The notes: generated by a model from the sequence alone, not told the origin. 64,000 nt of DNA from Sycon ciliatum (GCF_964019385.1 NC_088646.1:6171687-6235686), one strand, 5' to 3'. Numbered from the stretch's first letter, positions 35,345 through 48,159 are shown. Numbers and translations are program-made.

Positions 35345-36049
35345 CAGACCTGCCCATCGCGGAAGCGATCATAGCGAACAGCTATGATAGACATAGCAAC
35401 TTGTGCTGGGATTGCACCATTCAACAGCTTGCAAGGCTGATGAATTGACCGCCACTATTTTTAGCCTGGTATCCACCACACAGCTGATTGAAGTGACTTT
35501 TTCTGGCCAGTGAATCCCTATTTTTCATTTTTCCATTTTTTCTTTTTCGACAATCACCACACCACATACTACGGCATACACTGGCTGTTGGTAACCACCC
35601 AGGAGAATGAAAGAAGAGCTAGGAGAATGAGAAAGAGAAGAAAGACGTGTGCGACCATAATCACACACACTATGTACCATGTACCATGTATACGCCCGTC
35701 GCAAGAGAAGCACGCAAATCTGCAAATGCACTGGATGTGCACCCACAGATTTTCTCTTATAGCAACGATAGCGAACAAGATCTGAATGAGACAGATCAAG
35801 ACTTGCGCCAGATAACTGTCTAATCCACACAACTGGCGAAGCCATGTGAATCGACCACCAATGCACACCTGGTCTACACCACACGGAGTACATCGGCATA
35901 AAACGGCCAAGACAGTTACCTATGCACACCCTACACTTGCTGGGGTAACCAGTAAAGACAGCACGCTGCTTTGATAGAAGCAGACACTAGATGCACTGGT
36001 ACCTTGAAGTGAAATTGGAGTTACTTTACCAACCAGCCTCGGCTACTGA

Positions 36050-36262
36050 GTACTGTAATTTCACAAATTTTCGGTGTACTTTTATTTTCGGTACTTTCGG
36101 TGCATCTGTTTCATACCTAAAATATCAATACACCGAACAAACACTGACACACCTAATCCAATAGGGAACTGCTTCTCTGTACCGAAAATTTCCGTTCACC
36201 TAACCTGGCCTTTTGCCCTCACACCGAAAATATTGATCACCTAAAATTTCTGAAATTAGAGT
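36050..36262. mobile_element. MITE with TACTGTAATTTCA ends
   Basis: Left tactgtaatttcacaaattt and right aaatttctgaaattagagta are inverted with a few mismatches. The interior repeats accgaaaat on both strands. Confidence 0.6.
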
Positions 36263-36401
36263 ACTGGGAACCCAGAGCCAACAGACATACCAACAACCTC
36301 AGCCATGAAAGCTATAGTAACGACACACTGGATTGTGGAGCCGGAACTAGTCCAACTTCCAAATGCTTTGGCAAGAAGGTAGCCTTCCGACAGGTTGGCA
36401 A

Positions 36402-36973
<572 letters not shown>

Positions 36974-37951
36974 TAGACACCCATTGCGAACAGCGCTACA
37001 GTAGAATGCAAGGCAATTTGTGCAAGATGTTCACCATTCAACGGGTTGTGAGGAAGAAAAGCTGACCTGGTCCATATCACTGTAGCGCACAGTTTTAGAT
37101 GTAACGGTACAGAACAACAAGGACAATCAAGGCCGGTTTGCTGCTACTTCAAGTGTCATGCTCTCGCAATTATCAGGCAACTTGAGGATGGGGTGCCGAC
37201 CATGCCGGTATATATGCCAGGAGAGGGTGGGTCTTGCAGCGCTGTATGAAAAGCTGTGTGAGACTGTGGGGGCTCTGTAGGTTTCAGGGCTAGCGGTGTT
37301 ATTTTAGGCAGGAGGCTGTGAGCAGGGTGTGTGGTTGTTGAAGGCAGGGGGCTAGCAGTGCAATGTTAGTGCAGAATGTGTGGCTGGTGTGGGCAGGAGG
37401 TAGTGAGCAAGGTGTGCGGATGTTGTAGGCAGGAGGCTGTAGAGGTAATGTCAGAGCTAGCTGTGTGATATTAGCGCAGTGTACATGTATATGGCTGGTG
37501 TGGGCAGGGTGTTATGAGCAAGGTGTGTGAATGGTGTAGGCAGGAGGCTATGGAGACATATTTAGGTGACACTGTGGTATTTGAGGAGATCCTTGTTCGG
37601 CCCAGTACGAAGTTCAATGGAGGATAAAAGACCGCGCCCGAGCGTACTCCAACATCACAAAGTGGTGTTCCCTCTGTACCAGAGAAAAGTACCACATCCT
37701 GAACACGCTAGGGTCACCATCCAGCCTCAACAAGCGCTCGGAAATGGTGTCTAAGTGCCGACACGAGAACCAGTATCTCCTTAAATACCACGGTGTCACC
37801 GTGGACACACAATGATGCAGAGCCTCGACTAATAATAAAGAAAACATTCGAATGCTCCTTTTAGCTTCCAAGCCATCGCGAACCGCCTGAGTACACCACA
37901 ACGCTCAAGTCTTCCGGATTTATTTGACCTTGACATTCCAAACATTCAATA

Positions 37952-38139
37952 CAGTAAAACCTGTGACTAACGACCACCCCTTTGGGCCAGAGGAAGCGGT
38001 CTTTAGTGGCAGGTGGTCCTTAGTTAGAGGTTCGCACCGCACAACCATAATGAAAGTGAGACCGTCCATGCCTGGCTAAGTGGTCTGTAGTACCAGGCTG
38101 GTCGCTAGTCACGGTGGTCTTTAGTTTCGGGTTTTACTG
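37952..38139. mobile_element. pogo/Tigger-like MITE (CAGTAAAACCTGTG ends)
   Basis: Left cagtaaaacctgtgactaac and right ttagtttcgggttttactg are inverted, flanked by TA. Interior repeats of ggtggtc/gaccacc match the 4276-4444 relative. Confidence 0.75.
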
Positions 38140-38266
38140 TATTTCGTTCTGGTCATCCTCAATACTAAGAAATGAGGGACAGCAGTGACAGCTATGACGT
38201 ACAATCATAGTGCTGGAGTCTTAATACTAGGGAAAGACAGTGTTGTAAAACTAGCATTGTACAAAC

Positions 38267-38524
38267 CTGAGAGTCATCTCTGAAAGAAACTTTATGGTCT
38301 TGCAGAGTGGCGATAGCGCCGGGACTAGCAGCATGAGGTGTGATTACTGCCTTCCCAGGAGACTTAGTACTGGCCTTGTTCAAGCCTACTGTCCGCTGGT
38401 AACGCGGTGTTCCTGCAGGAGAATTTCTACGCCATGACTGAGAGCCTGGGGATTTCTGAAAGCCGCCTTGTCCATAAGGAGAGCCGATCATCTTCTTCTT
38501 CGAGCTTTTCTTTCCCATCTTCAA
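38267..38524 (-). CDS. Candidate first coding exon, basic Ser/Pro-rich protein of unknown identity
   Basis: An 86-codon open exon starts at ATG 38524 and ends at a CAG|gtttgt donor in phase 0. The peptide is basic and low-complexity (MKMGKKSSKKKMIGSPYG) and holds several SP/TP sites (KSPGS, NSPAGTPRY, KSPGKAV, ASPGAIA), then DHKVSFRDDSQ. This composition suggests a phosphorylated, disordered, possibly nuclear segment. No family was recognised. It could be a distal 5' exon of POP4 (phase 0 would fit the weak acceptor before 35195) or the start of a separate gene whose other exons I cannot identify. Confidence 0.4.
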
Positions 38525-39812
38525 CCACTACAGGCAGCCTTACAGCTACATCCAAGGTGGTGACGCTCTAGCCTTGACGATACACGATTGGAATAAAAGA
38601 AGGACCTTTATTACCTGAGTTTGCGGTAGGAATAGCTATCCTAACAAATAATAATACTGTACTCCTGAAGCACCAGGCATATGCGGGTCGAATCACAAAG
38701 TCAAATGGAAACTCGAAGTCGAACAGCACAGTGCAGCCCAGCTCAAGATCATCGGAATTATGTTTCCAGTTTGAATTGACTGTGTTTTGCAAAAGAATGC
38801 TTCTTTCACTGTTTTAGCAAAAAAAGATCGAAGTAAAAAAATGACATGACATGACGTAGCTAGAGCAACGAAGTGTTGTTAGGGCGGCCGGGCGCGCGCA
38901 TACGAGCTAGACAACGATGTACGAACGATAGATCTGTCTGTAACGAAGGAAGGGGGGGCTGGACAGAACTCAGGTTCAGAACAGTTTCTACAGAGTACAG
39001 ACTGTCAGTCAGTCGTACAGAAGGGACCTGTTGAGTGCTGGCTTCTGCAACCAAACGGCTGGTGGCAGACTGGCAGTGGTGCCCAACCATGCCAACTGAC
39101 CAGACGGATCTAGTCCTTACCATTACCATAATTACTAGGCAGCAGCATCCCTCAGTAACCAACTCAACCACATTCAACCTCCTCTTGCAGTCTTGGCACA
39201 TCAGACCATGCCGTCTTGATGGCTGAGTTCTCCTCCTCAAAGTGATTTTTATAAACAGTCTTCCCCCACAGCAGCCAGCACCTGTTATGTCGTAGCCCAC
39301 CATCTACACATACATGTAGATCCAATGTCTGAAGTGCCAAGGATAACATGTGGAATGCATGAATAGTTATAGACTCTGGTGGAGAGCCAGGGATAAATTC
39401 ATAAGAAGAAAAGAGGACCAAAGAGCTATAAGTGACGCTCTAAATAGTATAATAACTGGCGATCAGCTCTATAACTAAACTTAGAACCTTCCAAGCTGGA
39501 AGTAAAGGCTGTTGGAGTGCGCATCCAAGGCGTGCTAGAGCTGATCGCCAGTTAGGTGTAGAACGTCAGGACCGTTGGTCAGTGTCGTGCAACGTTATCG
39601 CATGAGCTGATTGTAAAGTAACTGGTGGTGTTAGTGGATATTATAGGGTAACTAACTCGTAGCTCTTTAGTCCTCTTTCCTTCTTCTCTCATAAATGCCA
39701 TGAATGTTTTCTCGCAGATGTAAAAAAAATGATGTACCCTGGTACTTGCCTCCCACTGCGTCGACACGGCTGTCTCCGCATTCACTGACATCCTTGAACC
39801 TGAGATGCCTTG
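38525..39812. other. Spacer with a LINE endonuclease relic and a small hairpin
   Basis: At 39085-39245 (plus) broken frames give DQTDLVLT and GTSDHAVLMAEFSSSK, which match the end of an APE-type endonuclease domain of a CR1/L2-like LINE (the SDH motif contains the catalytic histidine). At 39450-39555 a 106-bp inverted repeat has arms containing taactggcgatcagctct. Nothing else was recognised. Confidence 0.5.
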
Positions 39813-42800
39813 AACCTATAATCCTATACTCATTGGCTGTCAGTATCGCCCTCCTTCGCAATCCCTACCTGAACTTACCTCATTTTGTGACATGATGACG
39901 GATACCCTACGGGCTGTAGACCTCTCATCCGTTGATATATTCCTCACTGGTGACTACAATGCTCACAACTCTAACTGGTGGAGCGGTGACGCTACATCAC
40001 GCGCTGGAAAGGAACTTTCGCATATATTCTCCAGCTTCGGTCTCTCCCAGCTGGTAGATTTTCCCACTCACACCTCTCCTAACGGAACCCTGTCGTGCCT
40101 AGACTTGCTCGCTACCAATCGTCCTCAATCAGTATTCTCTGTCGACGATGCTGCCCCGCTTGGTGCGTCCGACCATTCACAGGTAGTTACCACCCTTTTC
40201 TACAGAACTGTAACCCGAACGCCTGCAAAGGAAGTACCATGCTATCCTGCCCGTAGTTCCCCAGCCACTCCATACAATTTTGCGCAAGTGCCACCTTCTG
40301 TCTGGGTAGCAGTAAATATGTATCTTTCCTCGCTCAACTGGTATGATCTCATGGACACACCAGATGTCGACGACGCATTAGCCAGATTCTCCTCTTCCTT
40401 GAATGATGCATTTTCCCACTACCTGTCGCCTTATCGGAAAATCTCTTCCTCCACCCAGCGAGCTGTATCTAGGAAATATCCTCCGTGGGTTAATCGAGAT
40501 TTAGTACTTGCCATTAAGTTGAAGTACGAACTCTACAGCCGATATAGGAAGTTCCCAACCCCAGCTAACCAGTCTGCCTTCAAAGTTCAGCGTAACAGAG
40601 TACGAAACTTATCTCGATCTCTTCACCGTGACTATTTGGCATAATACAGGCCAGCATGGCGTCAGGTAACCTTAACATGTACCAGTTTGTTCGTTCTCAG
40701 CGGAATCGTCAGCAGGATCGTGGCCTTCCTCACCTCATTGATGAAGGCGGTCATCCAGTTTCTGGCAGTTTCGACAAGGCTACAGTCCTCAACCAGCAGT
40801 TCGCCTCCGTTGCTGTGCCGGATGATCCGTCGTTATCACTTCCAGCTCTTCGTGCCCACAGCCAACTTCATGAAACATTTGTTCAGGTCATCACCACCAC
40901 TGCGGATGTTAGAAAGGCTATCGCCCGACTAAAGTCTCGCCGCAGTCCTGGCTTGGACACCATTACGAATGATGTCCTGAAGAAACTTGCCCCGTCGATA
41001 TCGTACCCCCCCCCCCCGGCCGTATTTTTAATGTGTCCTTTTCGACGGGTGAATTTCCAGCAGCATGGAAACTCGCGAAGGTTGTTCCGGTTTACAAGAG
41101 CTAAGGCTCCAAGTCACAAGCCAGCAATTACCGTCCTATCTCCTTGTTGTCCTGTGTATCGAAACTATGTGAGCGATTATTCTTTGATAAGCTTTATGCT
41201 CATGTGTCGCCGGCCCTTGCCCCAGTCCAATCTGGTTTTCGACGAGGAGACTCAACCACCATGCAGCTGACACGCCTTGTGCAGGACATTGTGACCCTTC
41301 GTCATGACCACCAACATGTTGGTATGTGTTTTTTCGACCTAGCAAAGGCGTTTGACACGGTATCAGTGTCTGCTCTAGGATTGTAGGACAACCGGGTACA
41401 CGTGTACCTGGCGCAACCATTTCAACCGGGTCGGAGCCGGATACATAATGTACCTGGCGCTGTCTCACCAGCCGAGTCACATGCTTTAACTGGTTGGGTG
41501 GTTTATTTTAATTCGGACAATAAACGGGAACTAGGCCCAATGATATAAAGGCGAATGGATAAGCCGCATTTAAAAAAGAGAGGACAGGAATTAGAAAATT
41601 GCGAAAGAAGAAGTATCTAACACATACAAGCCATGTAGTCAGTCCTTTCAAAGTTCGAAAGTGTAAAGTACCAACCGGGTCACAGGTGACCCGGTACTAT
41701 ATTTTCAACCGGGTCCAAGCGCCGCCCAACCGGGTGGATTACCCGGCTCACCCGGCGCTGGAGCAGAGACTGGGTATGGTTCCGTGGACTCCTAGCTAAA
41801 TTATCTGCGATGTACAATGTTTCCGGAGCGTCTCTGGCGTGGATTACGGACTACCTAACAGATAGAACGCAATCAGTGTCAGTCGAAGGGGTACTCTCAG
41901 ACCCACTGCCTGTGAAGTCGGGAGTCCCCCAGGGATCTATACTAGGGCCTCTACTATTCTTGTTGTATATAAACGATCTACCTGACTGTATAGATGGTTT
42001 GTCACTATTTGCTGATGACACAGCCCTCATTCAGTTTGACGCTGACATTGCAAACCTGTGTACGAAGCTTCAGAATGGAATCAATGTTGTTCATAAATGA
42101 ATGTTGTCATGGCGTCTGAAACCCAATATCTTGAAAACAGAAATAGTCTTTCTCCCTCAACTAGACCACCCTCCCACATTTACCCTTCCCGGACTTGATT
42201 CGGCTATTAACATTGATATTGTAGATACGCACAGGTATTTGGGTGTTGTATTTGACTCGCAATTGTCCTGGAATTCTCACGTAGATTTTGTATGCAACAA
42301 AGTTAGCAAATCTGTAGGTTGCCTGATGTCTCACTGCTCCCACTTGTCCCCCGAATGTATTCGTCTCTTTTATAAATGCTACCTCCTTCCTATCTTTCTG
42401 TACGGCGCCACTGCTTGGCATTCCCTGCTTAGTAAATTTGCTGTACAGACACTAGAAATATATCATAAACGTGTGTTGAAAATTATTTTTCGTAAACCCT
42501 CTCTTTTCCCCTCTACTGATCTATATAGTTTGGCCTCCACCAGCCCCATCTCTATCCTGTCGCAGAGACAGTCATGCGTTCTGGTCCATCGTATTAAACT
42601 GAACATTGTCCCTGAACATCTCACCAAGTATAATTGGTTTACTTTCGCACGGGACACTCGCAATGGCATAGTACTTCCCAGAGCTTTGTCAACTATGTTT
42701 ACCAAATCTCCTATCTTCTCTGCATACTCGTATTGGCTCAAGCTGCCCATGGAAATGAAGACAATACCCCGGTATCCAATATTAGACAGTTCATAGACCA

Positions 42801-43032
42801 TGTTAAATGTCATGCCACGTTGTAGGCTCGCTCGCCTCTTTTGCTAGCTTATCTCGCCGCTCTCCACCATGGTCAACATAGTGATACATTTCACACCGCT
42901 GATGCATTATTTTCTTCCGATTATCATCTTCTTTCCTTCATTTTTTTCTTCTCTTGCCATGGCTGGCTAACGCCCCCTCCTTTGCATTGGCTTCTGCCAT
43001 TGGACGGTGAAATAAATAAATAAATAATAATT
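39813..43032 (+). mobile_element. LINE A: 5'-truncated CR1/L2-like non-LTR retrotransposon
   Basis: Frames run in order through an APE endonuclease (GCQYRPPSQS, FLTGDYNAHNSNWW, LGASDHSQV), a linker, and reverse transcriptase (RSPGLDTITNDVLKKL, QSGFRRGDSTTMQL, FFDLAKAFDTV, VPQGSILGPLLF, LFADDTALI near 42003-42030), then the thumb region (HRYLGVVFDSQLSW). It ends in (AAAT)n at 43012-43032, typical of this clade. Damage: stop at about 40642, a poly-C frameshift near 41006-41018, a second shift near 41100, a 409-bp insertion at 41364-41772 and a TGA at 42098. Not active, but intact enough to be fairly recent. Confidence 0.9.
41364..41772. mobile_element. 409-bp non-autonomous DNA transposon inserted in LINE A
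   Basis: Ends cagtgtctgctc and gagcagagactg are inverted with one mismatch, and ggtat is duplicated at 41359-41363 and 41773-41777. Without this segment the LINE frame reads straight from FDTV into WFRGLLAKL, so the boundaries are firm. The interior carries many accgggt/acccggt motifs. The superfamily is unclear; a 5-bp duplication with CAG-type ends might be hAT-like. Confidence 0.85.
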
Positions 43033-43050
43033 ATTGGAAGATCCTCACCT
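42841..43050. other. LINE A 3' untranslated region and tail
   Basis: Contains ccatggctggctaacgcccc, also found near the 3' end of LINE C at 45820-45840 (minus). Both end ggtgaaataaataaataaat, showing they are one family. Confidence 0.7.
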
Positions 43051-43254
43051 CCTCATCGGACATCACGCCACAAACCCTGCCCCTGGATGACTGCATCACT
43101 GAAATCAGCCATTGAAGTCAAGACAAGAGTGATCTCTACAGCATCTACCGGAAATATCCATCACCAACTTTCAACAAATACAAACACCAACGTAACTGAA
43201 CAACTAATTGCACTGTAAGCATTTCCTAAATGTCCACTTGTATGACTATGATTG

Positions 43255-43562
43255 TGTAAGATGATATACGATGATCGCAAGGCACACAACGAAAGGGAAA
43301 GAGAGGATTTGTTCAGACTTGCGAACTCGCTGCTGTCTCCGAAACGCTTGTTCACTTATTTTAGACGAAGATACACGCCCGAACAGATAGTTATTCTGAA
43401 CACTGTGCTATGTAAGCGCTTTCTTCGTTGGAACATTGCATTTAATGTGTCATTGTTTAGAATATGGCGTGTGTCCTAGTGGCATCCACAAGCGAGTTCG
43501 CAAGTCTGAACAACTCCTCTCTTTCTCTTACGTAGTGTGCCTTGCGATCATCGTATAACCTT
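43255..43562. mobile_element. Inverted-repeat element in LINE B
   Basis: Arms containing atacgatgatcgcaaggc (43264-43335) and gccttgcgatcatcgtat (43487-43558) are inverted over about 75 bp, including ttcagacttgcgaactcgc. The central spacer is about 150 bp. Confidence 0.75.
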
Positions 43563-43949
43563 TTACCGACGTATTTCACTACGTAAAATACCTTTCCAGA
43601 TCCTGCCATCGCTGTTACATCCGCAACCTCCGTGCCACGATATCTCCCACAAACCCTTGCCTCCCACCCCTCCATGTGCTCATTCGTCAACTACGAAACC
43701 CTACCAGCGCCCGGGTCATACCTTCGAAGATGTTGGGCCCCAATGGTCGAACAAGCACCTCTCCGTCATCCATTCGTAGCTCAGTTATTGAACCACCACT
43801 TCGTCAGTGCTGGCGTACAGGTTGACCCTGATGCTCCTACTCGCACTATTTCCTCCCCACAGTACTTCCACCAGCGACTACACGTCTACAGTACTGTGAA
43901 GAAGAGGTTGGTGCGACGTCGGCGATAGTAGGGGACGAGTGTGTTGTTC

Positions 43950-44525
43950 CCTACATGGGAGCTCGCGGTTTTCCTGCCGACTTGAATTCTCACTTGACTG
44001 ACTCACGACTGCCATCCAGAGCACACGAGAAGTCCATCGAACCGTCCACTCGGCAAACCTGCAAGAAAGCACCACTCTGCTCAATACACAGTGTTTCGGG
44101 GATTTCACCCCTCATCAGTTGAGCTTGAGTAGGCTGAGGAAGATTGTGCCTGAAGAGCACCACTTATAATAGTGCTCTCCAGGCACAACTTCAGACATCA
44201 CCAGGGATACAAACCTACAGAGACGCTCCGTTTCCAGCGCGACAAACACCTCGTGAACACCAGATAGCAGCGTGAGTCAGTGTCGCTCATGGAGGTGCTG
44301 AACAAGCACTGATGTTTGTGCCTGGAGAGCACTATAATGGTGCTCTTCAGGCACATTCACATTCTTCCTCAGCCTACACAAGCTCAACTGATGAGGGGTG
44401 AATTCCCCGAAACACTGTGTATTGAGCAGGGAGTGGTGCTTTCTTGCAGGTTTGCCGAGTGGACGGTTTGACGGACTTCTCGTGTGCTCTGGATGGCAGT
44501 CGTGAGTCAGTCAAGTGAGAATTCA
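43950..44525. mobile_element. Foldback element with arms of about 240 bp
   Basis: The left arm (gaattctcacttgactgact near 43984, then gcacacgagaagtcc, caaacctgcaagaaagcacc and catcagttgagcttg) recurs inverted at 44336-44525. The inner ends carry gtgcctgaagagcacc and gtgcctggagagcac. A separate single arm of the family is at 62880-63062. Confidence 0.8.
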
Positions 44526-44687
44526 AAACTACATGTACATGTAGATCTACAAGACTACATTGCACTCCCTGATCATTACCTCATCGACTGTTTACAAGCA
44601 CTGTTGTTTGTAAGGCTGCCTCTGAACAAATCTCCCGGAGCTGATAGGATCAACAATGAGATCCTCAGGAAAGTAAGGTACTCAATA

Positions 44688-45035
44688 GACAATAGGGCTT
44701 GAAAGTGATGACATCAAAACGGCCAGGGAGTAGTAAGTTGATGTCAGATTTCTATTTTTGGATCCACTAAGGTGTGACTTTGCTATTGCCTAAGTATGTG
44801 GGTGCATAGCAACCCACTCATGTCGCATGCAGGTGTGACTTTCATGTCGCCACCAGTTGTAACCCCGCCCCCAGTAGCCAAATCAGTCAATTTCACTGGC
44901 TACATCACCATGCTGTGGGTAAGACCGCTTGAAATGTGCTTGGATCCATACAAAAACTGGATCCAAGTGGATCCAGTTTTTGAATTTTTTAAATTGTTGC
45001 TATGCTGTGACGTAGCACTTTCAAGCCGTATTGTC
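44688..45035. mobile_element. MITE with GACAATAGGGCTTGAAAGT ends
   Basis: Left gacaatagggcttgaaagt and right actttcaagccgtattgtc are inverted with one mismatch. It contains an internal palindrome around ggatccag. It separates two collinear LINE B fragments. Confidence 0.72.
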
Positions 45036-45214
45036 CGCCCACTCTCCATTCTTTTTAAAGGGGAAGTTAAGGCAAAAATTAAAATTTCACCAGTTGTAGT
45101 CTTCGGGGTGCTGAGTCGAATGGTCTTGGTCCGAGAAAGCTGAGACGCTCCCTTCCTACTTGAATCCCAATCGAACTCGCGCACTTCCACCGAAACTGGG
45201 TGACTGCGCCCTAC

Positions 45215-45755
45215 TAGATGGGGATTTGTATGCAAAATGTCACTAAAAGCGCCATTTCGTTCTTATAAAAGCACGGATGACCGCGATTGGCCCATATGTT
45301 GTAGTCTTTTGGACGCTGAGTCGACTGGTTTGGGCCGAAAAGGCTGCGATGCAGCGTTCCTCCTTTATTCCCAATCGAACATGGTTGAACAAGCGGTCAC
45401 GTGTTCCTGGGTGCCCAAATCACCTGGTCACCACGCCAGCAGGCGACAACTTTCACACCAAGGTTCAACTCGAGTGACAGGACTGCACCCAAAAAAGGTC
45501 AAACAGGCTAGTAAGTTGTACCCTGCAGGCATGGTGACCAGGTGACTGGCGTACGCAGGAGCACGTGACCGCTTGTTCAACCATGTTCGATTGGGAATAA
45601 AGGGGGAACGCTGCATCGCAGCCTTTTCGGACCAAAACCAGTCGACTCAGCGTCCAAAAGACTACAATATATGGGCCAATCGCGGTCATTCGTGCTTTTA
45701 TAAGAACGAAATGGCGCTTTTAGTGACATTTTGCATACAAATTCCCATCTAGTAT
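45215..45755. mobile_element. Foldback element inside the TTAA element
   Basis: Arms of about 220 bp containing ctagatgggga, gcaaaatgtcactaaaagcg and ggctgcgatgcagcgttc are inverted around 45480-45510. A single diverged copy of an arm is at 60692-61000. Confidence 0.78.
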
Positions 45756-46740
45756 TTATTTATTTATTTATTTCACCTTCCCGTGGCCAGAGAATATAGG
45801 CCAATATGGAGGGAGGGGGGCGGTAGCCAGCCATGGCAGTAAACAAAAACAAAGCAAAAATAAATAAATATTACACATTACTGGAGGCAAAGAGAAACAA
45901 ATCTGAAAGAAGAATTAGCAGTTATTAGAACACGAGCTTCATGTTGGCCTTGAAATCCTTTAGCGTACAAGACGATTTTACTGATAGAGGCAGGGCCAGC
46001 CAGAGAGAATAGGCAGCAAAAAACGGAGATCTGGTATAAGCTGAGGTTCGGGCTTTAGGTAAAGTGCAGGGATTGCGCGTAGGACGAGTGGGAAGAAACC
46101 AGTTATATTTACGCAAGTGTGGCGGGGCTTTGTCAAGACGAATAGAATGAACAACAATACACAGTTTTCGATCCGCTTGACTAGAGATAGGGAAGGTGTT
46201 AAACATATCATACAGCTCGGCAGAAGGAAAGTATGATGGTTTGCGGGAAAGGACTTTGAGTATCCTCTTATTGTGGACGTCCAGGGTACTCATTAACGAT
46301 TTACTAAGTAGGGATGACCAGGCGGTTGAGCAATAGAGAAAATGGGGAGAATATAGCAATGATAAAAAAGGCGAATGCATTCAAGCGGTAGGTGGGAGCA
46401 GTGAGACACGAGGTAGCCAACAGCTTTACTGACTTTGCTACAGATATAGTCGACATGTCTACTAAACGATAAGTCTGAGTCAATGACCAAACCAAGATGT
46501 TTGTGTTGTTTTACCACTTTGAGGTCTGTGAGGGATCCGGGAAGAGTGAATGCATAGGTTGGCTCTGAGTTCGGCAGGAATAATATCTCAGTCTTGGCGA
46601 TATTAGGTCACAGGCTTAGTCTCCAGGTAGTCATCCACTGATGGACTTCGTTGATACCGCGCTGGAGACTGTCTCGCAGCCTGTCTAAACACTCATTGAA
46701 CCGGAGAAGTGCAGTATCGTCAGCAAATAAGGACACACCT
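45754..46740 (-). mobile_element. LINE C: truncated CR1/L2-like retrotransposon, minus strand
   Basis: Minus-strand frames give ADDTALLRFNECLDRL, HKHLGLVIDSDLSFSRHVDY, VGYLVSHCSHLPLECIRLFY, then RKPSYFPSAELYDMFNTFP and HLRKYNWFLPTRPTRNP. This is the same reverse transcriptase C-terminal region as LINE A and is clearly related. It ends in (AAAT)n at 45754-45775. One frameshift lies near 46320-46380 and a stop near 46605. The 5' side is truncated by about half of the element or more. Confidence 0.85.
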
Positions 46741-47532
46741 TCGTAGTAGTAGGGCGCAGTCACCCAGTTTCGGTGGAAGTGCGCGAGTTCGATTGGGATT
46801 CAAGTAGGAAGGGAGCGTCTCAGCTTCCTCGGACCACGACCATTCGACTCAGCACCCCGAAGACTACAACTGGTGAAATTTTATTTTTTGCCTTAACTTC
46901 CCCTTTAACCGTTCCCCCTCCTCTGGCACATTCCCGTCACGATGAAAGTCAGCCACTGTCATTCCAGTGTACAAAAATAAAGGCGACAAGAACAAACCGT
47001 CTACCAATCTCCCTCCTGTGCTGTGTCTCCAAATTCAAGTGCTAGACTAGAGAGAATAGTGTACGACCGCTTGTATGACCAATTCTCCCCTCTTCTTCAC
47101 CCCTCACAATCTGGCTTCCGTCGCAAGGACAACACATCCCTGCAATTGTCCCGCATAATTCAAGACCTCTGCTCTCTAAAAGACAAGCGGCAGCCGGCAG
47201 TTCTCCTGCATCTGTTTCTTTGACCTCTCCAAGGCCTTTGACACCGTGTGGCACCCAGGCCTCATCGCCAAACTTCGTGCTCAAGGTGTCTCCGGCTCCC
47301 TACTTGCCTGGATAACTATGAGACTTGTTTGATTCATTGCTGTGTAATATGTGTATGCCTGGATAACTAGATATTCTCTTCCACCGAAATCAGCACTTCA
47401 CAGTGAATGGAACTTTATCTGATACCGAGTCTGTGACGACCGGAGTGCCCCAGGGCTCCATTTTAGGTGCCCTGCTCTTCCTCACATACCCGTACCTTAA
47501 TTATTAATGACCTCCCCTATGCAATTCATAAT

Positions 47533-47880
47533 ATAAGTCGACCCCGGTTATAGGTCGACCCCCCGTATCCGGAAGTCTTAATTATGTTTTTAAAGTGTTT
47601 GCCCAACGAAGCACTGCTAACCGCTCCCTGCTACTAACACATGAACAAATCACATAAACACTCCTCATTGGATTCTGAAACATCCCAATCCTTGAAAAAG
47701 GCAAACAAACTTGGCAAAAATGCATACACATGGTGCACTCGTGTATTCAGAGCAGGTCTTTTTTGGAAGATACCGATAATTCCCGGTTATAAGTCGAATC
47801 CCGGTTGTAAGTCTACCCCCACCTTTTCTCCTGCTATTTTCAGTCGTAAAAGGTCGACTTATAACCGGAAAAATACGGTA
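47533..47880. mobile_element. MITE related to the CCGTATTTTTCCGG family, in LINE B
   Basis: The right end tcgacttataaccggaaaaa then tacgg, followed by TA, matches the element at 16548-19592. The left end (gtcgaccccggttataggtc) is rearranged or partial. Confidence 0.6.
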
Positions 47881-48159
47881 CCTCAAGAAAACCGAGCTCC
47901 TCCTCCTCCTTCCCCCCCCCCCCCTCCTTCAGATCCGGTGCCCATCTTACACTTTCCCGACAATCCTTGTCACCTATCTCTGTAGAGCCCCAATCATAAA
48001 CACCTTGTCATTGTCATAGATCCCGCCCTCTGTTGGTCCTACCATGCTGACCATGTGTCCTCCCGAGTATGCCGATCTGTCGGCATAATGACAAGTCACT
48101 TCTCCCATTTGCCCCAAAATCGCCGCATTCTAATTTCAGAAAGTGGTGGACATCATGCA

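Larger units (their letters stand above)
45059..46904. mobile_element. Kolobok-type TTAA element in LINE B, carrying a foldback and LINE C
   Basis: Starts aggggaagttaaggcaaaaa and ends with the inverse (ttttgccttaacttcccct), flanked by TTAA. TIRs are about 160 bp (to gggtgactgcgccc). The AGGGGAA terminus resembles the Kolobok element at 16588-19300. The interior is made up of other insertions (45215-45755 foldback and 45754-46740 LINE), with no transposase remnant recognised. Confidence 0.78.
43050..48140 (+). mobile_element. LINE B: highly fragmented CR1/L2-like retrotransposon with several insertions
   Basis: Pieces of one LINE appear in order on the plus strand: LYSIYRKYPSPTFNKYKHQR (43128-43195, linker), SPGADRINNEILRKV (44630-44680), PLSILFK (45037-45056), IPVYKNKGDKNKPS (46960-47005), YDQFSPLLHPSQSGFRRKDN (47074-47135), FFDLSKAFDTVWHPGLIAKL (47215-47280), TTGVPQGSILG (47436-47470) and HKHLGVVIDPALCWS (47995-48045). 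Between them sit inverted-repeat elements, a MITE, a Kolobok-like element containing another LINE, and a pogo-like MITE. Frameshifts are frequent. I infer one ancestral copy from collinearity; two copies of one family are possible for the first fragment. Confidence 0.7.

Noticed and set aside
35525..35929. Membrane protein with SYLAQVLICLIQILFAIVA
   Set aside because: Two different frames are open across the same bases, neither matches a family, and the phases do not join POP4 or the 38267-38524 exon convincingly; left as unassigned.
38860..39303. 147-codon minus-strand gene
   Set aside because: It is antisense to a recognisable LINE endonuclease relic (GTSDHAVLMAEF on the plus strand).
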